This document shows positions 52,216-62,492 of a stretch of 64,000 nt of DNA, piece after piece; positions within the stretch are counted from its first letter, which is position 1; each line of letters opens with the position of its first letter. Under the pieces are notes generated by a model, which was given only the letters and a program-made list of their open reading frames with translations, was not told where the DNA came from and did no database searches. Made by a program: the position numbers and the translations under genes. The stretch comes from Elioraea rosea (lineage in GTDB: Bacteria; Pseudomonadota; Alphaproteobacteria; Acetobacterales; Acetobacteraceae), in contig NZ_VFAC01000002.1 of NCBI RefSeq assembly GCF_007644105.1, forward strand, positions 1 through 64,000, in the 5' to 3' direction.

Positions 52216-53601
52216 TCAGGCGATCTCCCGCTCCTCGCGCAGCGCGCGTATGGCGCCCCGGAACGCATCGACGGTGCGGCTGAGATCGTCCTCCGTGTGC
52301 GCGGCCGAAGCTGGTCCCCCGGGCCAGGGCGCGAAATCCACGCCGCGGGTGCGCATGGCGAGAAGCAGCTTCGTTACGGTCTGGTTGCCGCGCGGAATCT
52401 TCAATTCGGCATAGTTCATCGACAGCGGGTCGAAGCTGCCTGGGCTGACCTCGAGACCCTTCGGGTTGACGAACACGTGGATGCCCGTGTGCGCGCCATA
52501 AGCCGCCCAGTTCAGCCCTTCCTCAACCAGCACGTCGTTCAGCGCGGCACGCAGCCTCGCGGCATAGTCATGGGTGCGCGCAACCGCGTCGGTGTCGCGG
52601 ATGATCTGGAGCGTGGCGATCCCTGCTGCCGCCGAAAGCGGGTTTGCGTTGTACGTGCCCTGATGCGGAACCTTCTCCACGCCCCGCGCGGCCGCCCGCT
52701 CGGGGTCGAGCAACTCGAGCAGGTCGCGCCTGCCGACGACCGCGCCGCCTGGCAGTCCGCCCGCGAGGATCTTCGCAAGCGTCGTGAGGTCGGGGCGGAT
52801 GCCGAGCGCCTCCTGCGCCCCGCCCCGCGAGACCCGGAAGCCCGTGACGACCTCGTCAAATACCAGAACGATGCCGCGCCGTTCGGTTTCCTCACGAAGC
52901 AGTCGCACGAAGGCTGGGCGAAGGGGCATCTGGCCGTAGGTCGCCCCCGTCGGCTCGAGGATCGCCGCCGCGATGTCGCTTCCCTCCGCATCGAGCAGCC
53001 CGAGCAGCCCCGCGTCGTCATTCGGGTCGACGAACACGACGTTCTCGGCGAGCGCACCGAGCACGCCGGGCGTAGGCGTACCGTCAAAGTGATTGGTGAC
53101 GCCGAACGCCATATGGTCATGCCAGCCATGGAAATGGCCGCGCAGCCGAAGCAGCTTGGCCCGCCCCGTCGCCGCACGGGCGAGGCGCAAGGCCATCAGC
53201 GTCGCCTCCGTGCCTGAGCTGGTGAAGCGCACCATCTCAGCACTCGGCATCAGTTCCTGGATCAGTTCGGCCCAGCGGTTCTCGAGGGCATGGTTGGCAC
53301 CATAATGCGTGCCGCGCGCCAACTGCTCGGAGACGCGTGCCATCACGGCGGGATGTGCGTGGCCGAGGATCAGTGCACCATGGCCGCCTGCGTAGTCAAC
53401 ATACTCGTTGCCGTCGACGTCCCGTTTGCGTGCGCCCTCGGCTCGGACGATCGCGAGCGGATGCGGCCGCACGTAGCGCGAATCATGCGTCACCCCGCCG
53501 GGAAACAGGCGCTGCGCTGTCGCGTAGTTCTCGGCGCTGCCTGGCGTCCGCGCAATGAAGGCTGAGACGATCGGCGAGTTGGTCGGCGGCATGGCGTTCA
53601 T
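52216..53601 (-). CDS. Class III PLP aminotransferase (glutamate-1-semialdehyde-mutase-like)
   Basis: A 461-residue PLP enzyme: GGVTHDSRYVRPHPLAIVRA, DVDGNEYVDYAGGHGALILG, RFTSSGTEATLMALRLARAA, VFDEVVTGFRVSRGGAQE and TLAKILAGGLPGGAVVG, whose lysine should bind PLP. The overall pattern is closest to the HemL-like branch of class III. Such paralogues beside catabolic genes are usually aminomutases or omega-transaminases rather than the haem enzyme. GGAGTG precedes the ATG at 53601. It lies 109 bases downstream of a LysR gene on the same strand. Confidence 0.87.
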   Translation of the reverse strand: MNAMPPTNSPIVSAFIARTPGSAENYATAQRLFPGGVTHDSRYVRPHPLAIVRAEGARKRDVDGNEYVDYAGGHGALILGHAHPAVMARVSEQLARGTHYGANHALENRWAELIQELMPSAEMVRFTSSGTEATLMALRLARAATGRAKLLRLRGHFHGWHDHMAFGVTNHFDGTPTPGVLGALAENVVFVDPNDDAGLLGLLDAEGSDIAAAILEPTGATYGQMPLRPAFVRLLREETERRGIVLVFDEVVTGFRVSRGGAQEALGIRPDLTTLAKILAGGLPGGAVVGRRDLLELLDPERAAARGVEKVPHQGTYNANPLSAAAGIATLQIIRDTDAVARTHDYAARLRAALNDVLVEEGLNWAAYGAHTGIHVFVNPKGLEVSPGSFDPLSMNYAELKIPRGNQTVTKLLLAMRTRGVDFAPWPGGPASAAHTEDDLSRTVDAFRGAIRALREEREIA

Positions 53602-53710
53602 GGCGGCACTCCGAAGGTGTTTGGCCAGCGTGGCGCGACGCCGTTCGCTTGTCCACCGGCGGTGCCGACCGCCGACGCATCAAGGTCGTGCCGGCCGATG
53701 TTTCTGCCGC

Positions 53711-54601
53711 TCACTCCCGCCGGATCACGACCTCGCCGCGCAACACCTCGCGCAGCAGCGGATTGGGAAATCGGCGCGCGATCGTCACGGCATGGAAGGG
53801 CTGGACGAGCCCCGGCAGGCGCTCGGCCTCCTCGAGCTCGCCCGAGGCAAGCTCATCGCGCACGACGATGGGCGGCAGCACGGCGAGGCCGATGCCCTCG
53901 CGCGCGAGCAGGCGCATCATCGCCATGTCGTCCACCTCCGCAGCGATCTGCAGCGTGACGCCGAGCCGCTCGCGCAAGGCCTCGAACCCGGCACGCAGGC
54001 CGCTCTCCGGCGTCGGAAGGATCAGTGGAGCGGCTGCAAGCCGTGTCGCCAAGGTTGCGTGACCGGCAAGCAGCGCCGGGCGGCCAATCAGGCTGACCGG
54101 TTCTTCCGCGAGGCGATGGGCGACGAAGGGACCTCCGGCGGCGGAGCCCGGCGGCTCGCTGGTCAGCACGACGTCGAGGCTGAGCGCTTCCAGCGCGCGT
54201 AGCAGCTCCGCCATGCCCCCAGAGCGGAGGATCACCTCGACATCGAGTTGGCCCAGCACCGGGCGCAGGAAGGCCAGCTGGAAGTTGCGCGACAGAGTGG
54301 CGAGCGCACCGACGCGCAGGATGCGCTGCGTCCGTCGCTTCTCCCGCAACGTGGCGAGCAGTTCTTCTCCCGCTGCGGCAATGTCATCCGCATGCGCGAG
54401 CGCGATGCGTCCGGCTTCGGTGAGCAGAAGGCGCCGCCCGCTCCGTTCGAACAGAGCATGGCCGAGCCGATCCTCGAGCGCGCGGATCTGCGCAGAGAGC
54501 GCAGAGGGCGCGAGATTCAGCGCGTCAGCGGCGCGGGTGAGGTTCCCCTCATGCGCGACGGCCCGGAAGTAGCGCAGGTGGTGGTAGTTAAGGTCAGCCA
54601 C
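53711..54601 (-). CDS. LysR-family regulator (NhaR-like), divergent from dabBA
   Basis: A 296-residue LysR protein starting with GTG at 54601. The HTH region reads LNYHHLRYFRAVAHEGNLTR and ALNLAPSALSAQIRALEDRLG, close to the NhaR branch. The effector domain includes LAREGIGLAVLPPIVVRDEL. It is divergent from dabB across 106 AT-rich bases and is therefore the likely regulator of the carbon-uptake pair. LysR regulators beside dab genes occur in several autotrophs. It might also act on the aminotransferase downstream. Confidence 0.88.
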   Translation of the reverse strand: MADLNYHHLRYFRAVAHEGNLTRAADALNLAPSALSAQIRALEDRLGHALFERSGRRLLLTEAGRIALAHADDIAAAGEELLATLREKRRTQRILRVGALATLSRNFQLAFLRPVLGQLDVEVILRSGGMAELLRALEALSLDVVLTSEPPGSAAGGPFVAHRLAEEPVSLIGRPALLAGHATLATRLAAAPLILPTPESGLRAGFEALRERLGVTLQIAAEVDDMAMMRLLAREGIGLAVLPPIVVRDELASGELEEAERLPGLVQPFHAVTIARRFPNPLLREVLRGEVVIRRE

Positions 54602-54707
54602 GTTGTTCTGTTTATCTTAACGATTTAGTCTAAACAATATCATTTATTGCAATCAACGTGGTTGGTATGCGGCTGTCCGTCCCAACGCGACGGAGCGCCC
54701 GACGCCG
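54602..54707. promoter_or_regulatory. AT-rich divergent promoter/operator between LysR and dabB
   Basis: About 60 bases (54602-54660) are strikingly AT-rich against the GC-rich surroundings. They contain GTTTA (54610-54614) and TAAAC (54631-54635) as inverted arms 16 bases apart, and the palindrome ATTGCAAT at 54646-54653. This is the expected site for LysR binding and for both promoters, but I cannot place the -35/-10 boxes with confidence. Confidence 0.45.
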
Positions 54708-56255
54708 ATGCCAACCCATTTCCTGCCTCTTCTCGCCCCGCTTGCCCTTGCTGCCGCTGCGTTCGTCGCCTTCCGCGGACGCGGCCTGCGCCCGACCGCC
54801 AGCCTGCGAGCAGCCGGGCTCGCCGCACTTGCGGCGGTCGCCGTCGCGGCGGCAAGCCTCTTGGTCCTGCTGCTCGCAGGGCCAGGCGGCGCGCCATTGG
54901 CGTTGGTTCGGCTCGATGCCGTGTCGGTCGCGATGCTTCTGCTTGTATCGTTCGTCGGATGCGTCGTGGTGCGGTTCTCGGCGACCTATCTCGACGGCGA
55001 GGCGCGGCAGGGCGAGTTCACCGGCTGGCTCTGCCTGACGCTCGCGGCCGCGCTGCTTCTGGTGCAGGCGGGCAGTCTCGTCGTCCTCGTCCTCGCGTGG
55101 GTCGCTGCCGGGTTTGGGCTGCAACGGCTGCTGCTCTTCTACGCGCACCGGACAGCGGCGCGGCGCGCGGCGCGCAAGAAGGCCATCTTCGCGCGGACCG
55201 GCGACGTGATGCTTGCAGCCGCAGCGTTGCTGCTCGGCTTCGCTTTCGGCACGGCCGACATCGGCACGATCCTGGAAACCGCCCGCGCGGGCGAGGCGCA
55301 GGTTGCTGCCGTCGGCGCGGCCGCACTGCTTGCCTTTGCTGCGCTGCTCAAATCGGCACAGTTCCCCGTGCATGGGTGGCTGACGGAGGTGATGGAGACG
55401 CCAACGCCGGTCTCCGCCCTGCTTCATGCCGGGCTGATAAACGCCGGCGGCTTCCTGCTGATCCGCTTCGCCGACGTGCTTCTGGCTGCCCCCGGGGTGC
55501 TCGCGGCGCTGGCGATGATCGGCGGCTTCACCGCGCTGTTCGCCGGCCTCGTGATGCTGACGCAGCCGGCGGTTAAGACAGCGCTCGCCTGGTCCACCAT
55601 CGCGCAGATGGGCTTCATGATCCTGCAATGCGGTCTGGCGCTGTTCCCGCTCGCGCTGCTGCACATCATCGCCCACTCGCTCTACAAGGCACACGCCTTC
55701 CTCGCTGCTGGCAGGGCGGTAGCGACGGTCGCGGCGATCCCGCGCCCCGGCCCCGTCGCGGTGCCGAGCGTGCGGGCAGTCGGGCGGGCCTTCCTCGCTG
55801 CGCTCGCCCTGTATGGGCTGATCGGCGCCGCATTCAGTTTCGACGGCAAGTCGCCAGCCGCGATCGCGCTCGGCGCCATCCTTGTCCTCGGTGTCGCCTA
55901 CCTTCTGGCCCAGGGCTTCGCCGACGCGGCGCCAGGGCCGCTCACGCTCCGCACCTCAGCCGCCGCGGCGGTCGCGGCCACCGGCTACTTCGCTCTGCAG
56001 CGCGCGGCCGAGGCGCTCACCGCCGGCGTGCTGCCGCCGCCCCCCGAGCCCGATGCGCTCGAATGGGTACTGATCGTGCTTGCGGTGCTGAGCTTCGCCC
56101 TTGCAGCCTTCGCGCAGGCAACCTTCCCGCTCTGGGCGCAGCACCCGGCCGCAGCCGGCCTCCGCGTCCATCTCGCCAACGGTCTCTACGTCAACGCCCT
56201 GACCGACCGGTTCCTGAACGGCTGGTCGACGCGCAACGCCGCCTGCGGAGGCTGA
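54708..56255 (+). CDS. dabB: Inorganic carbon uptake membrane subunit DabB (NuoL-like)
   Basis: A 515-residue proton-channel-type membrane protein related to NuoL/MrpA, with about 13 hydrophobic segments. The core motif [20 protein letters not shown] is followed by [20 protein letters not shown], then [15 protein letters not shown] and [14 protein letters not shown], so the channel Lys, Glu and His residues are retained. NuoL has about 600 residues; the shorter length and the neighbouring DabA identify the DAB system rather than complex I. DabB is thought to couple proton flow to DabA-catalysed hydration of CO2 to bicarbonate. Confidence 0.9.
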   Translation: MPTHFLPLLAPLALAAAAFVAFRGRGLRPTASLRAAGLAALAAVAVAAASLLVLLLAGPGGAPLALVRLDAVSVAMLLLVSFVGCVVVRFSATYLDGEARQGEFTGWLCLTLAAALLLVQAGSLVVLVLAWVAAGFGLQRLLLFYAHRTAARRAARKKAIFARTGDVMLAAAALLLGFAFGTADIGTILETARAGEAQVAAVGAAALLAFAALLKSAQFPVHGWLTEVMETPTPVSALLHAGLINAGGFLLIRFADVLLAAPGVLAALAMIGGFTALFAGLVMLTQPAVKTALAWSTIAQMGFMILQCGLALFPLALLHIIAHSLYKAHAFLAAGRAVATVAAIPRPGPVAVPSVRAVGRAFLAALALYGLIGAAFSFDGKSPAAIALGAILVLGVAYLLAQGFADAAPGPLTLRTSAAAAVAATGYFALQRAAEALTAGVLPPPPEPDALEWVLIVLAVLSFALAAFAQATFPLWAQHPAAAGLRVHLANGLYVNALTDRFLNGWSTRNAACGG

Positions 56256-56257
56256 CG

Positions 56258-58627
56258 ATGCCCTTCGACCCGCACGCCACACCGACGCTCGCCAACGCGC
56301 TGGATCAGGCGCAGCGCGCGATCCCTCCGGCCTGGCCGCTCGCCGCGACCGTCGCGGTCAATCCGTTCCTCGGCCAGGCGGAGGAGGACCTTGCCATGGC
56401 GGCTGCGCGGCTTCGGCGCGTTGGTGGCGTACGGGCCACCATGCCGCGGTCCTGGTATTCCGGGCGCATCGCCGCCAGCACGATCACCGAAAGCGACCTG
56501 GAAGCAGCCTTCGCCGACGCACCGCAGACGCATCGCCCCGCCAGTGTTGCCGCGCTGAAGGCGGCGCTCGCCAGGCCGGAACCCACGCCTGACGCCCTGC
56601 CGACCGTCGCCGACCTCGTGGCCGAAACAACGGGAACCGACTGGCCCGGCATCATCGCCGAACGCATCGGCGCCTTCGCGGGCGGCTGGTTCGATGCAGG
56701 CCAGGCGCTCTGGCCCGTGCCGCGGCGCGGCTCGCTCTACACCTCATGGCGAGCTGCGGCACTGCGCGACCTGACGCCAGAGATCCTCGGCCTGCCCGGC
56801 TTCTGCGCCCATGTCGCCTCGGCGCCGGGGGAGGCCGGGGCGGCGACCGAAAGGGCCCTGGCGACGCTCGGAGTTCCGGGTCCGGCGCTCGGTACGTTTC
56901 TGCACCGGCTTCTGATGACGCTCGGCGGCTGGGCACAGCTCGCCAGGCAGCGGGGATTCGAGGCGGACCTCGCCGGCGGAACCGATGGCACGATGGCCGG
57001 GCTGCTCGCCATGCGGCTGGTTTGGGAGGAAGCACTTTACGCCCGCCATGCGCCGGCGATCGAGGCGCGCTGGCGCGAGGCGATCGCAGCGCACGCAGAG
57101 CCAGTGGTCCCGTCAGCGGATGACGCCATCGACGCAATCCTACAGGCAGCGGCGGAGCGTGCGGCGCAGCGGGAGCTGCTCGCTTCGATCACGACCGCGC
57201 CACCGCTAGCCGAAACGGCACGGCTGGCCTTGCAGGCGGCCTTCTGCATCGACGTCCGCTCGGAGGTGTTCCGGAGGGCACTCGAATCGGTCGACCCCGG
57301 CATTCGCACCCACGGCTTCGCGGGCTTCTTTGGCCTTCCCGTGGCGCACAGGCCGTTCGCGTCAGACGTCGTCGAGAACCGGCTGCCCGTGCTCCTCCGG
57401 CCAAGCCTCAGGACATGCGAGGCAGTGCCGGCCGACGATGCAGCAGAGCGCGCGCGGATCACTGCCCGGACGAAGCGCGCATGGGGGCGGTTCAGCCAAG
57501 CTGCGGTCTCCTCCTTCGCGTTCGTGGAATCGGCCGGGCTGCTGCATGCCTGGACATTGCTGCGCGATAGCTTCGGGCTTACCCGCCGCGTGCGCGCCGA
57601 GCGGCCGCCACAGCTGGGCGAAGCGCTCCCCATTGAGCAGCGCGTCGCGATCGCCGAGGGCGTGTTGCGCGGCATGTCGCTGACCAGCGGGTTCGCGCCG
57701 ATCGTCCTGCTTGTCGGCCACGGCGCGGAGGTGGCAAATAACCCGCATGCGAGCGCGCTCCAGTGCGGCGCTTGTGGCGGACACCAGGGCGATGTCAGCG
57801 CGCGGCTTCTCGCTGCGCTGCTGAACGACCGCGCGGTGCGCCAGGGCCTCGCCGGCTGCGGCATCACGATGCCCGACGACACGCTCTTCCTCGCTGGTCT
57901 GCACGACACCACAACCGACGAGGTTCGGCTGTTCGCTGAGGATCATCCTCCCGCCCGACCCGCCGGGGCGCTTGCGCGGGTGAGAGGATGGCTCGCCAGC
58001 GCCGCGGCGCTCGCACGGACGGAACGCGCAGTCCGCCTGCCGCGCGCAACGTCCGGTGAAGCGGTGATCCGCCGCGGCAGGGACTGGGCCGAGACGCGTC
58101 CGGAATGGGGCCTCGCCGGCTGCCACGCGTTCATCGCAGCGCCGCGCAGCATCACGGCGGGGCGTGACCTCGGCGGCCGGGCATTTCTGCATGACTATGA
58201 CTGGCGATCGGATGATGGATTCCGCGTGCTCGAGCTGATCCTCACCGCGCCTGTCGTCGTGGCGACCTGGATCAGCCTGCAATACTACGGATCGGTCGTC
58301 GCTCCGGACGCGTTCGGCGGCGGCAACAAGCTGCTGCACAACGTCACCGGCGGCATCGGCGTTCTCGAAGGCAATGGCGGCGTGCTGCGCACCGGCCTGC
58401 CGTGGCAGTCGGTGCACGATGGCGAGGCCCTGGTGCACGAGCCGCTGCGGCTCACCGTCCTTGTCATGGCGCCGCACGAGGCGATCGACACGATCCTGCA
58501 ACGGCATCCATCGGTACGTGCCCTGTTCGAGAACCGGTGGCTTCACCTCCTCGCCATCGCGGCTGACGGCACCGTCACCCGCTACGGCGGGGCCGGCGTC
58601 TGGTCGGCGGAGAGCCGCGTGGCCTGA
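56258..58627 (+). CDS. dabA: Inorganic carbon uptake subunit DabA (DUF2309, zinc carbonic-anhydrase-like)
   Basis: A 789-residue DUF2309/UPF0753 protein. The zinc site of DabA is complete: C330 and D332 in FCIDVRSE, H488 in [12 protein letters not shown] and C503 in [13 protein letters not shown]. The 15-residue H-to-C spacing matches what I recall for the characterised Halothiobacillus protein. The start at 56258 ([10 protein letters not shown]) follows dabB by two bases; the longer open frame upstream lies inside dabB. DabA is a cytoplasmic, vectorial carbonic-anhydrase-like subunit on DabB. No RuBisCO or carboxysome gene lies in the window. Confidence 0.93.
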   Translation: MPFDPHATPTLANALDQAQRAIPPAWPLAATVAVNPFLGQAEEDLAMAAARLRRVGGVRATMPRSWYSGRIAASTITESDLEAAFADAPQTHRPASVAALKAALARPEPTPDALPTVADLVAETTGTDWPGIIAERIGAFAGGWFDAGQALWPVPRRGSLYTSWRAAALRDLTPEILGLPGFCAHVASAPGEAGAATERALATLGVPGPALGTFLHRLLMTLGGWAQLARQRGFEADLAGGTDGTMAGLLAMRLVWEEALYARHAPAIEARWREAIAAHAEPVVPSADDAIDAILQAAAERAAQRELLASITTAPPLAETARLALQAAFCIDVRSEVFRRALESVDPGIRTHGFAGFFGLPVAHRPFASDVVENRLPVLLRPSLRTCEAVPADDAAERARITARTKRAWGRFSQAAVSSFAFVESAGLLHAWTLLRDSFGLTRRVRAERPPQLGEALPIEQRVAIAEGVLRGMSLTSGFAPIVLLVGHGAEVANNPHASALQCGACGGHQGDVSARLLAALLNDRAVRQGLAGCGITMPDDTLFLAGLHDTTTDEVRLFAEDHPPARPAGALARVRGWLASAAALARTERAVRLPRATSGEAVIRRGRDWAETRPEWGLAGCHAFIAAPRSITAGRDLGGRAFLHDYDWRSDDGFRVLELILTAPVVVATWISLQYYGSVVAPDAFGGGNKLLHNVTGGIGVLEGNGGVLRTGLPWQSVHDGEALVHEPLRLTVLVMAPHEAIDTILQRHPSVRALFENRWLHLLAIAADGTVTRYGGAGVWSAESRVA

Positions 58628-58644
58628 CGAGCAGAGGGGCGCAG

Positions 58645-60414
58645 CTAGCCGCTGCGCAGCCTCCGCGTCCCGTCCACGTCGGGCGTGCCATCGGGTGCAA
58701 GCGCGACACGGAATGTCTCCCGTGCGGCATCGCTCGACATAAGCCCATCGGCCACGTCAGCCGCGACTGCTGCCGGGTCGCGCTCCACGGGAGAGCCGTA
58801 GCCGCCACCGGCAGGGCCCTCGCACACGAAGGTGTCACCGGCCTTCACCGCCATATGCGGGACCTTTGACGGAAGCGCCTGCGCAGAACCGTCGGCGCGC
58901 AGGATCTCGAGCCTGGCCGGCACGCCATCCTCGCCCCCATCGAAGCCCCATGGCCGGAACCGATGCCCCTCGCCTTCAACGGACGCGCCGCCATCGGTCA
59001 GGAACCGGAAGGACCGGATCGACCCGAGGCCGCCCCGGAACCGGCCCGCGCCGACCTTGCCCTCGCGCAGTTCATATCGCTCGACGCGGAGCGGCAGATG
59101 CGTCTCGATATCCTCGATCGGGTTGTTGCGGGTGTTGGCGTAGAGGGTATCGACCGCGTCCATCCCGTCGGCGTCGGCACGGCCGCCATAGCTGCCCTCG
59201 AAGATCTCCATGTGCACCCAGTGCTTCTCGCCTTGCAGCCCGGAGAAGGCGATGACCTTGAGGTTGCCGATGCCGGCCGAGACCTGGCCCGGCACCGCCT
59301 GGGCGAGAGCCTTCATCACCGTATCGGCGAGCTGGTTGCCCGGGCAGAATCGGGCGATCGTCGGTGCAGGGTAGATCGGGTTCGCGAGGCATCCCTTCGG
59401 CGCGACGATGGTGATTGGCCGCGTGAGCCCCTCGTTCACCGGTACGTGCCCGACGATCGCCGTATCGAGCAGCACTGACCGGATGGTCAGCCAGATCGCG
59501 ACATCGACCGTTCCGGTCAGCGGCATGTTGATCGGCCGATCCGGCACCTGCGGGGCGGTGCCGGTAAGGTCGACGATCAGTCCGTCGCCCTGTTTCGTCA
59601 CGGTCGCGACCAGAGGAAGCTCGCGGCGCGACGGGTCGGGGTCGTCGAGATAGCCGTCGATGAACGTCTCGGCCCGCCACGACCCTTCAGGGAGCTTCGC
59701 AATGGCCCGGCGCATCAGCCGCTCTGCATGATCCATCAGCGCGGCGCAGGCGGCGCGGAACGCGGGCAGGCCGACACGCGCGACCAGTGCGGCCATGCGC
59801 TCGGCGCCGATGCGGCTCGCCGCCACCTGCGCCTCCATGTCACCCACCACGAGGTCCGAGGCACGGATGTTGTCGCGCAGGATCTGCCACACGGCATCGT
59901 TCCGCACGCCCCTGTCGTAGACCTTGATGGCGCGGAACTGCAGCCCTTCCGCATAGGCATCGATCGCGTCGACGATGCCGCAGGAGCCTGGGGTGAGCGC
60001 GCCGATGTCGAGATGATGCGCCGTGGTGCCGGAGAAGCCGACGAGCTCGCCTTGGTGGAACACCGGCACGATGAAGGCAACATCCGGGCCATGGCTCGCC
60101 CCACCATACGGGTCATTGTGCATGATGACGTCGCCGGGCCGAACGGTGTCTCCGCGCGCGGCGAGTATGCGCAGCATGTGCTTCACGTAGCCAGGGATCG
60201 GCCCCGACTGAAGCGGGGTCGACTGCGCGCTCTCGGCAAGCCCGCGCCCCTCGGCATCTACTAGGGCCGCGCCGAAATCCTCCGATTCCCGGATGATCGA
60301 GGAGTAGGACATGCGCATCAGCTTGTAGCCGACCTCGACGGCAATGTTCTCGAGCGCGCCCTGCACCACCGACGTGGTGATGGGGTCGACCGTGATGGAT
60401 CCGTGCGCGTCCAT
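58645..60414 (-). CDS. hyuB: Hydantoinase B/oxoprolinase-family subunit (third set)
   Basis: A 589-residue HyuB protein: DPITTSVVQGALENIAVEVG, RESEDFGAALVDAEGRGLAE, HNDPYGGASHGPDVAFIVPV and TTAHHLDIGALTPGSCGIVD, with a C-terminal GGGYGSPVERD. It begins 11 bases after the HyuA stop and is the last gene of a minus-strand trio (deacetylase-fold protein, HyuA, HyuB). It ends 17 bases from the convergent dabA. It is distinct in sequence from the other two HyuB proteins, so this is not a recent duplication. Confidence 0.9.
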   Translation of the reverse strand: MDAHGSITVDPITTSVVQGALENIAVEVGYKLMRMSYSSIIRESEDFGAALVDAEGRGLAESAQSTPLQSGPIPGYVKHMLRILAARGDTVRPGDVIMHNDPYGGASHGPDVAFIVPVFHQGELVGFSGTTAHHLDIGALTPGSCGIVDAIDAYAEGLQFRAIKVYDRGVRNDAVWQILRDNIRASDLVVGDMEAQVAASRIGAERMAALVARVGLPAFRAACAALMDHAERLMRRAIAKLPEGSWRAETFIDGYLDDPDPSRRELPLVATVTKQGDGLIVDLTGTAPQVPDRPINMPLTGTVDVAIWLTIRSVLLDTAIVGHVPVNEGLTRPITIVAPKGCLANPIYPAPTIARFCPGNQLADTVMKALAQAVPGQVSAGIGNLKVIAFSGLQGEKHWVHMEIFEGSYGGRADADGMDAVDTLYANTRNNPIEDIETHLPLRVERYELREGKVGAGRFRGGLGSIRSFRFLTDGGASVEGEGHRFRPWGFDGGEDGVPARLEILRADGSAQALPSKVPHMAVKAGDTFVCEGPAGGGYGSPVERDPAAVAADVADGLMSSDAARETFRVALAPDGTPDVDGTRRLRSG

Positions 60415-60425
60415 ACGCAGTGTCC

Positions 60426-62492
60426 TCAGAGCGTGATGATCAGGTTGCCGCCCGCATCGGCGACGAATGTCGCGCCGGGCGGCACCACAGTGGTCGTGTC
60501 GGTCTGGATCACGATGGCGGGACCGGAGATCCGCTCCCCGAGCGGCAGCGCCTCGCGTGCAAGGACGGACGTCGCGAGACGCTGCGGAGCACCGTCAACG
60601 GCGAACACCACTTCCGCGGTCCGAACCGTCGCCGCCGCGAGAGGCTGCCCGCCCCGTGGCGAGGGGTTCGCGGGCTTCGGGCGCACGCCGATGCCGGTGA
60701 CGCGAAGGTTGACGATCTCCACCGTCGCATCCGGGAAGGCATGGCCATACTCGGCACGGTGTGCGGCGTGGAACCGCGCGATCGCTCGGGCAACCAGCGC
60801 AGCATCAACCGGGCCGCCATCGAACGGAACGCGAAGCTCGTAGCCCTGACCGGCGTAGCGCATGTCGGCCGCGCGGGCCGTGCGCGTCGCCGCAGGTTCG
60901 ATGCCGTCGGCGGCGAAGCGGGCGCCGATCTCGGCCTCCATCGCCGCGAAATCAGCCGCGATGCGCGGAAGGTCAAGTGCCGTCGAAGCCTGGAACGCCG
61001 TCCTCAGGGCATCGACCTTGATGTCGGAGGTCAGCAGGCCCATCGCCGAGGTGATGCCCGGGTGAGGCGGGACGATCACCTCGCCGATGCCGAGCTCGCG
61101 CGCGACTTCGGCACCATGCAGCGGGCCAGCCCCACCGAACGCAACGAGCGCATAGCCGCGCGGGTCGATCCCCTTCTGCACGGTCCGGCTTCGGATGGCG
61201 TTCGCCATGCTGGCGTTGATGATCGTCAGCACCCCGAGCGCCGCTTCCTCGCGGCCGAGACCGAGCCGAGCGGCGAGCCCATCGATCACCTGCTCGGAAG
61301 CAGGGACGTCGAGCGACATGGCGCCGCCGAGGAAGTTCGCCGGAACCAGGCGCCCGAGAACGACATGCGCATCCGTCACCGTCGGTTCGGTGCCGCCCCG
61401 GCCATAGGCTGCCGGGCCGGGCCGCGCGCCGGCCGAATGCGGGCCAACTCGGAACGCCCCGCCCTCATCGACCCGTGCGATCGAGCCGCCCCCCGCGCCG
61501 ATCGTATGAATGTCGATCATCGGTACCAGCAGCGGGAAGCCCGCGATCCAGGTATCGCGCGCAGTTGCCTCGGAGAAGGTTCCATCGGTGACGATGCCGA
61601 TATCGGCCGAGGTCCCGCCGACATCGAAGGTGATGAGGTTTCGATGCCCGGAAAGCGCGCCCGCCCAGGCCCCGCCGAGAACACCCGCCGCAGGGCCGGA
61701 CAGCATGGTGAAGACCGGCAGTTCTGCCACCGTCGCCGGCGTAACTACCCCCCCGTTCGAGGCCATGATGTGCAGGTCCGACCGAAGCCCCGTCTCGCCA
61801 AGTCGTCGGTCGAGGCGCGCGACGTACTCGCGCACCTTGATGCCAACGAAGGCGTTCATCGCGGCGGTCGTGAAGCGTTCGAACTCGCGGAACTGGGGCG
61901 CGACGTCCGACGAGATCGTCACGAACGCATCAGGATGCTCCTCGAGCACGAGCTCCCGCGCGCGCCTCTCATGCGCCGGGTTGAGATACGAGAACAGGAA
62001 GCCGATGGCGATCGAGACGATGCCCGCCTCGCGCAGGGCTTGCGCGGCTTGGCGGACCTCCTCCTCGGCAAGCGGGATGAGAACCTCGCCCTTCGGAGGC
62101 ACGAGCCGCTCCGTCACCACATGGCGGTGCCGCCGCTTCACGAGCGGCGTCGCCTGCCACGGGATCGCCTGCCTGATCGAGTAGTGCTGCGGCCGCTGGT
62201 GCCGGCCGATATGCAGGATGTCGCGGTAGCCGCGCGTGGTGATCAGCCCGCACTCCGCGCCGCGATGCTCGAGCGCGGCATTGGTCGCGATCGTCGTGCC
62301 GTGCAGGACATGATCGACCGACTGGCGCGGAACACCGGCAAGATCGCAGAGCCCGCCCACCCCCTCGGCCACGCCGACCGACGGATCATCCGGCGTCGTC
62401 GAGACCTTGTGGATGGTGACCGCGCCGGTCTCGGTATCGGCAAGGATGAGATCGGTGAACGTGCCGCCGACATCGACGCCAACGAGCCTCAT
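60426..62492 (-). CDS. hyuA: Hydantoinase A/oxoprolinase-family subunit (third set)
   Basis: A 688-residue HyuA protein: [90 protein letters not shown] and [20 protein letters not shown]. The ATGA start overlaps the stop of the deacetylase-fold gene, so the two are translationally coupled. ATP-dependent opening of a cyclic amide or imide is the most attractive role given that neighbour. Confidence 0.9.
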   Translation of the reverse strand: MRLVGVDVGGTFTDLILADTETGAVTIHKVSTTPDDPSVGVAEGVGGLCDLAGVPRQSVDHVLHGTTIATNAALEHRGAECGLITTRGYRDILHIGRHQRPQHYSIRQAIPWQATPLVKRRHRHVVTERLVPPKGEVLIPLAEEEVRQAAQALREAGIVSIAIGFLFSYLNPAHERRARELVLEEHPDAFVTISSDVAPQFREFERFTTAAMNAFVGIKVREYVARLDRRLGETGLRSDLHIMASNGGVVTPATVAELPVFTMLSGPAAGVLGGAWAGALSGHRNLITFDVGGTSADIGIVTDGTFSEATARDTWIAGFPLLVPMIDIHTIGAGGGSIARVDEGGAFRVGPHSAGARPGPAAYGRGGTEPTVTDAHVVLGRLVPANFLGGAMSLDVPASEQVIDGLAARLGLGREEAALGVLTIINASMANAIRSRTVQKGIDPRGYALVAFGGAGPLHGAEVARELGIGEVIVPPHPGITSAMGLLTSDIKVDALRTAFQASTALDLPRIAADFAAMEAEIGARFAADGIEPAATRTARAADMRYAGQGYELRVPFDGGPVDAALVARAIARFHAAHRAEYGHAFPDATVEIVNLRVTGIGVRPKPANPSPRGGQPLAAATVRTAEVVFAVDGAPQRLATSVLAREALPLGERISGPAIVIQTDTTTVVPPGATFVADAGGNLIITL

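Noticed and set aside
54708-56255. Respiratory complex I subunit NuoL
   Set aside because: No other nuo genes are present, the protein is too short, and DabA follows directly.
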